From NCBI GenBank assembly GCA_013416795.1, contig RQSC01001375.1:1-45718 (forward strand): a DNA stretch of 45,718 bases, given 5' to 3'. Each line of letters starts with the position of its first letter. Positions within the stretch are counted from its first letter, which is position 1. The translations under genes were made by a program, and so were the position numbers. Below, one piece after another: positions 37,879 to 45,718 of this stretch. The notes beneath the pieces are model-generated. The model saw only the letters and a list, made by a program, of their open reading frames with translations, ran no database searches and had not been told where the DNA came from. The stretch is from Prasinococcaceae sp. CCMP 1430 (lineage: Eukaryota > Prasinodermophyta > Palmophyllophyceae > Prasinococcales > Prasinococcaceae).

Positions 37879-39009
37879 GGGCTCGGCGTCTCTCGGCTCA
37901 AGCACGCGATGTCCCGTTGATGCAGGCTCCGCCGCAGCCGCCGCGCAGCACGTCTGCTTGCTGCGCCCGCTGTGCCGCGCCCCGCTTGGCGCGCCCGTGC
38001 GCGCCGACGGGTGCGCTGCAGCATTGCGTGTGCGCATGCGTTTTCCCTGCGCGCGTCGCGAGCGCGCGCGCAGCAGCAGCGCGTCGCCGCGCGCACCGCT
38101 GACGCACGACCTGCCGTATCAAATCCTAACCACCAGCGCGCGTGCCCGCACAGCGCCGCGCCGAGATTTGCACGCGTGGCGCGCTGCCGGCGGCCCGCCG
38201 CCGCCGCAGCGCTGGCCAATTCAGGGCGCAAGCTCGCACGCATGCTCACGAACGCGCGCGCTCCCGCGCCCGCATGCGCGCACTCACACGTACGCGCACG
38301 CACGCACACCACAGTCACACACGGCGGCGGGCTCTCTCCCATGGGACCCGCCGCCGCCTCTCGTGTCGCGGAGGGCGCACGTTGCAACGTTGCACCCACA
38401 CGTTTGGCCCGCATCGTTGACTGAGCCCTGCGCGCGTCCCCACGTTGGCGGCCGTATCGGGCGCGATTCGCACCGGACAGCGAATTCGCACGAGCGATGT
38501 CAGTCCATCATTATTAGTTAGGGGCGTTGCTCGTACTCGTGGCGCCAAATCCGAATCGAGATTGGACTGCCCCGTTCGAGTTTTCACCTCCGTATCGAGA
38601 TCGTGGGCGTGCAGCTCCTTTCGTTTGATATGGCCATCAAAACGCACGTGCGCGAGCGCGCGCGCGCGCCCGGCGGCTCGGAGCGGCGGGCGGGAGGGGC
38701 GGAATTCGATTTGATGGGGGAGACTTCAAGGTCGCAGTGCGCACGAGGTATGACACGAACCCTAAAACCCGATAAATGCGCGGTGTTTGGTTTCGGTTAC
38801 GATCTTGCATCAAAATGCATAGGGGAGTGCGTCGCGCAGGCAAGGCTAGGTCGCAGTGCTCGCCGCTGCGGGTGTGCCACACCTCCTCCTCCGCAAGCCT
38901 CCCGCCTTCCCTCCCTGGCCTGGGCGCGTCGCGACCGCGCGGCCGCCCTCGCGCCGCGCGCCCCCTCAGGGGGCCTCCGGAGACCTCCGGAGGAGCGCCG
39001 GCCGTGCCC
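37879..39009. other. Divergent region between Cys-rich gene and PRP4 kinase gene
   Basis: No gene recognised. It includes an optional N-terminal extension of the Cys-rich gene (to ATG 38037), a GC-dinucleotide run near 38651, an ATTATTAG stretch near 38511 and a telomere-like motif at 38758-38770. Confidence 0.5.
38758..38770 (+). promoter_or_regulatory. Telomere-like (telo-box) motif upstream of PRP4 kinase
   Basis: AACCCTAAAACCC on the plus strand, 240 bp before ATG 39010. It is inverted relative to the other four, which read TAGGGTTT toward their gene. Confidence 0.35.
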
Positions 39010-41166
39010 ATGGAGGAGGGTGAGATCGGCGGTGAGGGCGAGCGCGGGCGCGAGAGCGAGCGCCGCGGCGGGGAGTACTCGGCGCCGCCGCCGCGCCGGC
39101 GTAGCCCCGGGCGCGGCCGCGACCGCGAGCGTGACTACGGCTACGACCGGCGCGACCGCGGCTTCGATCGCGGCTTCGATCGCGGCTTCGATCGCGGCTT
39201 TGAGCGCGGCAGGGGCCGCGAACGGGACCGCGAACGCGAGCAGCGAGGGGCGCCGCGCACGGTGCGTTTCGCAGACGGCGGTGGTCGCGACGAAGGCGCG
39301 CGCACTGGGCCGCGGCGCGATGCCTCCTCCGCCGGCGCGAGAGAGGAGGCACCGCACGCCCGCGCATCCAGCGGCGGATCCGACTCAGATGATCCTGGCA
39401 GCGGGGGCGCGACGCCGCAATTGCTCGAGGACCAGGCCCTCGAGGAGGAGCGGCAGATCGCCGAGCGGCGGCGGCGGCGCGCGGAGATGATGGAGAGGCA
39501 TCGCGCCGCGCAGGCGGCTGCCGCACCCACAGCGACCGCCACCGGCTCTGCTGCTGCAACGCCGTCCACAACTGCCGGCGACGCGATGGCGCCCGCCGCA
39601 GGCCCAGTCCCCGCCGCTCCCCCCGCTCCCGCCCGCGACCCCGCCCAAGCCCCCCCCCCCACTGCAGGCGCTGCTCCGACCGAACCCGCTCCCTCGTCCG
39701 ACGACGAGGCTGACATGTTCGCCGACGACTTCGAGGAGACGGTCGCCGGTCGCGCAGCGGCCGCGGGCGGCGGGGTGGAGGGCCTGAAAGACTCGTGGGA
39801 TGACGCCGAGGGCTACTACAACTTTCGCGTGGGGGAAATGCTCGATGGACGCTACGAGGTGTACGCCAATTACGGCCGCGGCGTGTTCTCAACGGTGCTG
39901 CGCGCGCGCGATCTGGCCCCTGCCCAGCAGCAGGGGCAGCAGCAGCAGCAGCAAGAGCAGCCATCCGAGGTCGCCATCAAGGTGATCCGCGCGAACGAAA
40001 CGATGCGCAAGGCTGCACAGCTGGAGGTGGCCATCGTGCGCAAATTGGCTGGCGCAGACCCCGAGGGTCGCCGCCACTGCGTGCGGCTCTTGGCGCACTT
40101 TGAGCACCGCGAGCACACTTGCATGGTGTTCGAGCCGCTCGCGCGCAACCTGCGCGAAGTGCTCAAGAAGTTCGGACGCAACATCGGGCTAAACCTCGGC
40201 GCGGTGCGAGCGTACGCGCACCAGCTGCTCATCGCGCTGAAGCACATCTACAATTGCGGCGTCATCCATGCAGGTGCGCGACGCCGGCTGCCTCAGGCCC
40301 GCTGGCGGTGTGCCCGCGGTCCTGGCACCCTGACAGACGCGCAGGCACCCGCACAGGACTCTCGCATCGCTCGAAGCTGACTGTCGCGCCGCTCGCTCTC
40401 GCCAACAGATATCAAACCGGACAACGTGCTCGTCAACGAGCGCCACACCACGCTCAAGCTGTACGTCCGCGCGCGCCAGCGCAGCGCACGCTCTGCACCG
40501 CCGCGCCGCGCCTCATGCGCCGACCGCGCGCGCGAAGCGATGCAGCGCTGACCCCCCCCCCGCTCCTCCTCCGGGCGCCGCAGGGCCGACTTCGGGTCGG
40601 CGATGTTCGCTGGGCAAAACGAGCGCACGCCCTACCTCGCGTCGCGCTTCTACCGCGCGCCGGAGGTCATTTTGGGCATGGCGTACGGCGCGCCGCTCGA
40701 CATCTGGGCGACGGGCGCGTCGCTTTTTGAGCTGTACACGGGGCGCATCCTCTTTCCTGGTGCCAGCAACAACGCCATGCTCAGGCTCATGATTGAGCTC
40801 AAGGGACCGCCCTCCAAACGCATGCTGCGAAGCGGCATCTTCGCGGACAAGCACTTCGACCTCGAGACGGGCGCTTTCGGTGCGGTGGGCGAGGATCCGG
40901 TGACCAAGGAGACCGTGGTACGCATGATGCAGACCGTCAAGCGCAAGGACGACATCGCGCGGCGGATCAAGGCCGGCGGCGGCACGGACGAGGCCTCGCG
41001 CATGAGTCGTGCCTTCGCCGACCTGCTCGAGCGCATGCTCGTGCTCGACCCGGAGAAGCGCATCACGCCCGCCGAGGCGCTCAAGCACCCCTTCATCACG
41101 GGCGACCTCGGAGGAAGCGGCGCACCCGCCGGCGGTGGCGGCGGCGCCGGCGCGCACCACGGGTAG
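39010..41166 (+). CDS. PRPF4B: PRP4-type splicing kinase (PRPF4B), three exons
   Basis: PRP4 kinase phosphorylates tri-snRNP proteins during spliceosome activation. The model joins 39010-40273, 40409-40460 and 40584-41166 (632 residues). The first ~270 residues are Arg/Asp/Glu/Gly-rich with FDRG repeats and an acidic stretch SSDDEADMFADDFEE. The kinase domain starts near residue 275: GEMLDGRYEVYANYGRGVFS, VAIKVIRANETM, FEPLARNLREVLKKFG. The catalytic loop HADIKPDN is split by intron 1 after HA. The PRP4-specific HAD in place of HRD is present. The 52-nt exon 2 encodes IKPDNVLVNERHTTLKL. Exon 3 gives ADFGSAM, TPYLASRFYRAPEVILG, LYTGRILFPGASNN and LDPEKRITPAEALKHPFI. Introns are 135 and 123 nt with GTGCGC/AACAG and GTACGT/CGCAG borders, and phases join correctly. 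A polyglutamine stretch (QQQGQQQQQQEQ) sits in the N-lobe. Confidence 0.92.
39159..39206 (+). repeat. 12-nt tandem repeat encoding FDRG
   Basis: Four units of CGCGGCTTCGAT, the last changed to GCTTTGAG, encode RGFDRGFDRGFDRGFERG in the RS/RD-like leader of the PRP4 kinase. Confidence 0.85.
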
Positions 41167-41622
41167 CTCGGACGGCGGCGCACGTACATTATTATTGCTC
41201 TTTTTTTTCCTGTTCCTTTTTTTTCGCGACGTTCGCGTCTGCCCCGCAGCAGGCGGAACCGCAGGAGCGGCAAAAAGTTTTGCAGGGGCAGGCGGCAGCC
41301 CGGCGTGCATTGAACGACGGGTGCGCTGACCTGGACAGGACTGGCGGTGCTGGCTGGCTGGCCGGTGCGCCTCGCCAGCCAGCCGGCGAGAGGAGCATCT
41401 GCCGTCCGACTGGCGCGAGTACCAGCCGGCGAGAGGAGGAACCTGCTGCCTGGCGCGTATGGAAGGGGCGCGCGTGCGGGCCGGTCTGTCTGTCTGTCTG
41501 TCCGTCTGCCTTTCGTCGTCGGCGGCGGCCGGCGGCGCGTGGCATGCGCGCATGCGCGCGTTCGGGGAACCGCGCGCGCCCACATGGCGTGTGATGGTGG
41601 GAAAGGCGGCACGCACGCCCCC

Positions 41623-41655
<33 letters not shown>

Positions 41656-42042
41656 AGGGCCTAAAATCCCTGCCATATGTTATGTAAGTGCTGCTGCCCG
41701 CAGGAGGAGCAAGGGACACCTCTTCGTTCAACTTGTTGGTGTGTTCATTTGGGGGGGGGGCGGGCGTGGCGGGCGCGTGTGCCAGTGCGCCTTCCTCGGT
41801 CGGGTGCCCGGCGGGCGGGCGCGGGGGCGCGCTCGGCCCGAAGACGCCTACCTCCTGCCTGCGCGCGCGCAGGGGCGCGGGAGCGATCGGGGGCGGCGGC
41901 GCAGGGGAAGGGGTGGGTGGGGGGTGGGGCGGCGAACGGGCCGGTGAGGCGAGGGGGCGCTGGCGCGCGCGGGCGCGGGCCCGGCGGGGAGAGGCACGAG
42001 GCGCAGCGAGACGTGGGCGATCGCGCCCGCCTCGCGCCCAAG
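41167..42042. other. Spacer between PRP4 kinase and PP2C genes, low-complexity rich
   Basis: No gene. It holds T-runs near 41200-41224, a 10-bp-stem hairpin at 41353-41383, a duplicated AGCCGGCGAGAGGAG (41381 and about 41424), a GTCT run near 41485, a 31-base C tract at 41625-41655 and a 16-bp palindrome CCTGCGCGCGCGCAGG at 41858-41873. Confidence 0.6.
41625..41655. repeat. 31-base poly-C tract
   Basis: An uninterrupted run of C. The opposite strand is poly-G and could form a G-quadruplex. Its length is unreliable in most sequencing chemistries. Confidence 0.85.
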
Positions 42043-44503
42043 ATGAGGGCGCAGAAGGTCTCGACGCACAGTGGCACTGGGCCGCCCGTGCCCGACCACG
42101 TGAAGCGGCCTCCCGCCGCCGGCGGTGTCGCGGGCGTCGCGTCCAACATGCCGGGGCTGAGCTCGTCGACGGAACGCCGCCGCAGCGTCGAGCTCGACCT
42201 CAACAAAAAGGTCTCGCGCGACAAACGCATGCTTGAGGTGCTCAATAGCCGCGTGGGGTTACCCAACGCGAAAGCGGAGGACGGCAAAGAATGGCTGGGT
42301 GGCCCAGGTGAGCAGCCGAGCGGCGGCGGCATGCGCGCGCGCGCGCTCCACTCGCGCGACCTCGCTCGTGCGCGTGCGTGCGCCGCCCGCCCCGCCCACG
42401 ACCATCTGCGAGAGCTTGCGGACTGACTCACTCGCGCGTGCGCGCACTCCTCCGCCTCTCTGTCTCTCTGTCTCTTTGTCTCCTCTCCCTTCCTCCCTCC
42501 CTCCATCCCTCCCTCTCTCTCCCTCTCTCTCTCTCGTGTGCGCGCGCTTGGCCCTGTACCCGCCTTCCATCCCCCCCCCCCCCAAAACACACACACACCA
42601 CCGGCTACGTCCTGCTACTATTGCGCACGATCTCACGTGCCCTTCAGGAGACGAGCTGAGCGCGTCGGCGCTGCGCATCAGCCTCGAGCGCCTGAGCCGG
42701 CGGCCCTCCCTGGAACGCAAGTCGTCCGAGCTGCGGTCGCCGCCTTCGCTCGGGGGCTCGGCGCGCACGAGCCGCCGGTCCTCCCTGGAACGCCATTCGC
42801 CGCCTTTGCTCGGGGGCTCAGCGCGCACGAGCCCTTCGGGCTCGGCGCGCACGAGCTTCGACTCGTCGGAGCGGCGGCCGGGTGCGCTGGCAGCCCTCGC
42901 GGCGGCCGGCGCCGCGCAGCGCCTGAGCCGTCGGTCCTCCCTGGAACGCCAGTCTTCCGAGCTGCGGTCGCCGCCTTCGCTCGGGGGCTCGGCGCGCACG
43001 AGCCCTTCGGGCTCGGCGCGCACGAGCTTCGACTCGTCGGAGCGGCGGCCGGGCGCGCTGAAAACCCTCGCGGCAGCGGGCGCCGCGGCGGCGGGCGTGG
43101 GCGACAGCGATACGGACAGGCTGAGCGCCAAGGCGCCCTCCATGAAGGGCCTGGCGAGTTGGCGGCAGAGCGTCGCGCGCGTGCGCCGCCTGTCGGTGGC
43201 GTCCATCCAGAAGGCGCCGTCGCCGAAAGCGGCGGCGGCGTCGGCGGCGGGGGCCGGCGGCGACGGCGCCGACATGGCGTCGTCGCCCGTGCGAAACCCC
43301 GGGGCGCACGGCTACGCCGCGCCGGGCGAGGGGCCGCCCACCGGGGCGAGGCGCTCCGTCGAGAGCATCAGCTACGACCGGAGCGACGAGACGCTGCACA
43401 GCACGCTGGAGGGCTCGGTGGCGGGCGGGCGCATCGGCCTGAGCTGCGCGGTGGTCAGCCGCCGCGGCCAGGAGGCACACTCGTGGAAGAAGAACAACCA
43501 GGACGCCTACCTCGTCGAGTGCGACGGCGCGGCCGCGCTCGTGGGCGCCTTCGACGGCCACGGGAGCAACGGGCACGCCGTGAGCGCCTTCGTGCGCGAC
43601 TACCTGCGCGGGCGCGTGGTGGAGCTCTGCGGCGGCGACGGCCTCGCGCACGAGTGGGAGCCCACCGTCACCTCGCTCTTCGCCCAGTGCGACCAGGAGC
43701 TCAAGCGCTCGACCATCCAGCAGCTCGACGTCAGCGGCACGACGGCCGTCATCGCCGCCCTGCACGACAACCTGCTGCACCTCGCGTGGGTGGGAGACTC
43801 GCGCGCCATGGTCGTGCGCAAGGGCGCGGAGGGCGGGCGCGCCGTCGCGTACGTCACCGAGGACCACAAGCCCGACTCGCTCGAGGAGAGGCAGCGCATC
43901 GTCTCCAACAACGGCAGGGTGGACCACCTGGTGGACGAGCAGGGCCGGAGGGTGGGCCCGCCGCGCGTCTTCCTCAGGTTCGCCTGGACGCCCGGCCTCT
44001 CCACCTCGCGCGCGTTCGGCGACATGCTGGCGCACGAGGTGGGCGTGGTCGCGCAGCCCGACTGCCACACCATCGCGCTGACGGGCGACGAGGAGTACGT
44101 GCTGCTGGCGTCGGACGGCGTGTGGGAGTTCATGGACGAGCAGGCCGTCATCGACGCCATCGCCGGGGAGGGCAGCCTGGAGGGCGCTGCCGACGCGGTG
44201 GTGGCGGAGGCTCGCAAGCGGTGGAACGAGGAGGAGGAGGTGGTGGACGACATCACCGCGGTGATCCTCAAGCTCGGCTTCTCCGACGACTTCAAGGAGT
44301 GGGCCGGGCGAGCCCCCGACGGCGGCGCGCGCGTCGCGGCCGGCGGGGCGGGGGTGGTCGGGGCCAGGCTGAGCGCGCTCAAGCTGGGGGAGAGGAGCGA
44401 CGCGCAGGGGAGCCCCACCGCGTCGCGCCCCGCGCAGCCGGGCTCGCCCATCTGGTCCGAGCTCAAGAGGAATCGGAGGAGCGCGCCGGCGGGGGGCGAG
44501 TGA
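42043..44503 (+). CDS. PP2C-family protein phosphatase with long Ser/Arg-rich leader, two exons
   Basis: PP2C enzymes are Mg/Mn-dependent Ser/Thr phosphatases. Exon 1 (42043-42307) encodes MRAQKVSTHSGTG through ERRRSVELDLNKKVSRDKRM. After a 340-nt intron with a strong polypyrimidine tract (GTGAGC ... CCTTCAG), exon 2 (42648-44503) continues in phase. Total 706 residues. Residues ~95-240 contain repeated RRSSLER...SSELRSPPSLGGSARTS blocks, dense in RxxS-type phosphosites. The catalytic domain (~352-625) shows KKNNQDAYLVE (metal Asp), VGAFDGHGSNGHA, VSGTTAVIAAL, LAWVGDSRAMVV, TEDHKPDSLEE, STSRAFGD, VLLASDGVWEFMDEQ and VDDITAVILKL, so all metal ligands appear present. The C-terminal tail is low complexity. 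The type (KxNQD plus DGHG) resembles protist PP2Cs with N-terminal regulatory regions. Confidence 0.9.
42690..43090 (+). repeat. Internal repeats coding the Ser/Arg-rich leader of PP2C
   Basis: A partial unit (about 42690-42774) and two longer ones (about 42775-42925 and 42926-43090). The last two share a long near-identical run from GCGCACGAGCCCTTCGG to GGAGCGGCGGCCGGG. They encode SLERxSSELRSPPSLGGSARTS and SARTSFDSSERRPGAL. Confidence 0.85.
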
Positions 44504-44751
44504 GCGCGAGCGGGCGCGAGCGAGCGTGGACGGGCGATGGGGGGCGGCGAGAGGCGGCGAGGGAGAGAGCGAGAGGCGCGAGGGGCGCGCCAGAGGCGCG
44601 CCAGAGGCGCGCGCGCGCGCGAGAGAGAGAGAACCTCGTGTGCTGAAAGTTGTCATCGTGCGCCTCGCCACGATCGCGCGCGCGCCGTGCCGTAGCAAGC
44701 AAGAATTTAGTGCGCGGCGCGGCGCGGCGCGGCGCGCGCGCGTCGGCTCAC

Positions 44752-45718
44752 TCACGCGCCGTGGGAGGCCCCGCCGCCGGCGCCGTCCCCAGCGTCGCTC
44801 TCCGAGGCGACGCTCGACGCGACCGCCGCGCTGCCGACGGTCGCCATCGCCATGTCAGCCGCGGTGGCGGGCTCGTCGGCTTGGAGCGCGCCGCGCCCGC
44901 CGGCGACCTCGGGGCCGGGCGCGCTGCCGCCGCGCGTGTCGAGGTCGAGGACCATCGAGGACGGGAACGGCTCGGCGGACGTGGTCCACACGAGCCACGC
45001 GCCCTCCGGAAGCAGCTTCACCTGCTCGGTGGTCTCGATGGCCTCGAAGAAGGACCTGCCCCCGATGGAGTGCCACTGGGCGACGCGCCTGACCTCGCGG
45101 AAGGAGAAGAGGGCGCTGCGCTGCGAGATGGCCGCGCGCAGCGCGTTGAGCTCGTTGGAGCGCAGCTCGACGCTGCGCAGCTCGCCCACGGGGCCGCCGG
45201 GGCTGTCGGCGACCTCCCAGCGCACGGTGCGCAGCGCCTTGCGCACGAGCAGCCCCTTGCGCGCCTCCTGCGCGGCGATGATGCCGCCGCCCGAGGAGGA
45301 CCACAGCGTCTGCAGCGCCACCAGCACGCCGCCCACGGTGAGCCCCGCGGTGGTGGTGATGGCGCCCTGCTCCACCTGCTTTATTCGGGCCTCGAGCTTC
45401 TTCACCACGCCGTCCTCCGCGCGCTTCTCGGCGGCGAGCGCCCGCTCGCGCGCGAGCTCCTCCTTGAGCTTGTCCTCCGTCGCCGACAGGTTGGACGCGC
45501 GGACGTCGGCGAGGCTCTTGAGCCGCTCCACCTCGGCGCGCAGCACGTCGGCCGCCCGCTGGCTCTCGGCCAGCTTCCCCTTGGTCTCGCGCTCGCGCGC
45601 CTCCACCTCTTTGACCTCCGCGCGCAGCTTGCTGCGCCCGAGCACCTGCTCCCACGCCGCGCGGTCCGGCTGGCCGGCCCGGCGCGCGGACACGTCCGGC
45701 CGCCGAGGCAGCGCCGCC
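44752..45718 (-). CDS. Coiled-coil protein with one hydrophobic segment, 5' end beyond window
   Basis: The family is not recognised. The open frame reaches the window edge without an ATG, so the start is missing. The visible ~320 residues begin with a heptad-rich, charged coiled coil of about 105 residues (KLRAEVKEVEARERETKGKL to EARIKQVEQ). A hydrophobic Thr/Gly segment follows (AITTTAGLTVGGVLVALQTLW) that could be one membrane pass. Then comes a mixed ~130-residue globular part (LLVRKALRTVRWEVADSPGG, ALFSFREVRRVAQWHSIGG, FFEAIETTEQVKLLPEG). The end is an Ala/Ser/Gly-rich tail. The gene converges on PP2C 248 bp away. A coil-anchor-globule layout suggests a membrane-tethered organelle protein, which is inference. 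Confidence 0.6.
   Translation of the reverse strand, partial: AALPRRPDVSARRAGQPDRAAWEQVLGRSKLRAEVKEVEARERETKGKLAESQRAADVLRAEVERLKSLADVRASNLSATEDKLKEELARERALAAEKRAEDGVVKKLEARIKQVEQGAITTTAGLTVGGVLVALQTLWSSSGGGIIAAQEARKGLLVRKALRTVRWEVADSPGGPVGELRSVELRSNELNALRAAISQRSALFSFREVRRVAQWHSIGGRSFFEAIETTEQVKLLPEGAWLVWTTSAEPFPSSMVLDLDTRGGSAPGPEVAGGRGALQADEPATAADMAMATVGSAAVASSVASESDAGDGAGGGASHGA

Noticed and set aside
42538-44646. 702-codon Arg/Gly-rich plus-strand frame overlapping PP2C
   Set aside because: Out-of-frame shadow. The other frame carries all PP2C motifs.

Overview
This is nuclear DNA of a eukaryote, almost certainly a flagellated, photosynthetic unicellular alga. It is strongly GC-rich, introns are few and short with GT...AG borders, and many genes run as single open frames of 300 to 1,650 codons. 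The photosynthetic call rests on one light-harvesting (LHC) exon. The flagellar call rests on an axonemal dynein heavy chain fragment and a CEP162-like basal-body protein. A calcineurin-B-like calcium sensor (CBL) with its partner kinase (CIPK) and an AT74-type phosphatase fit an alga. A GC-rich haptophyte-type or similar flagellate fits the mix, but that placement is inference.

Layout. 1-3,750: two exons of an ARF1 GTPase and a dynein heavy chain fragment (AAA4-stalk-AAA5), both on the minus strand and both broken. The dynein coding stops at the single N at 3751 on one side and at an intron shared with the ARF1 exon on the other, so this end may be misjoined or rearranged. 3,771-17,270: CEP162-like (+), ZC3H3-like CCCH zinc finger protein (-), SLC35B4-like nucleotide-sugar transporter (+), TOG/CLASP-type protein (-), kinesin-7-like motor (+). 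17,398-21,173: DUF89 phosphatase (-), histidine phosphatase (+), NMNAT (-). 21,784-26,730: a 1,648-residue type II membrane protein with an acidic ectodomain and a polylysine tail, of no family I recognise. 27,153-28,548: a lone LHC exon and a small SWIM zinc finger gene. 28,772-33,187: CBL and CIPK genes, head to head. 33,676-37,878: a secreted Cys-rich protein with Notch-type, PSI-like and collagen-like segments. 39,010-44,503: PRP4-type splicing kinase and a PP2C phosphatase. 44,752-end: a coiled-coil protein running off the window.

Genes mostly alternate in strand, in tight convergent pairs 80-250 bp apart. Three themes recur: flagellum and microtubules (dynein, CEP162, TOG, kinesin), calcium and phosphorylation signalling (CBL, CIPK, PP2C, PRP4), and large cell-surface or secreted proteins.

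The strongest candidates for something new are the adjacent CBL-CIPK pair, the LNR-PSI-collagen secreted protein, and the acidic/polycationic membrane protein. A telomere-like motif also recurs upstream of five start codons. Exon borders were placed by eye from splice consensus and family alignment recalled from memory. No database search was run.
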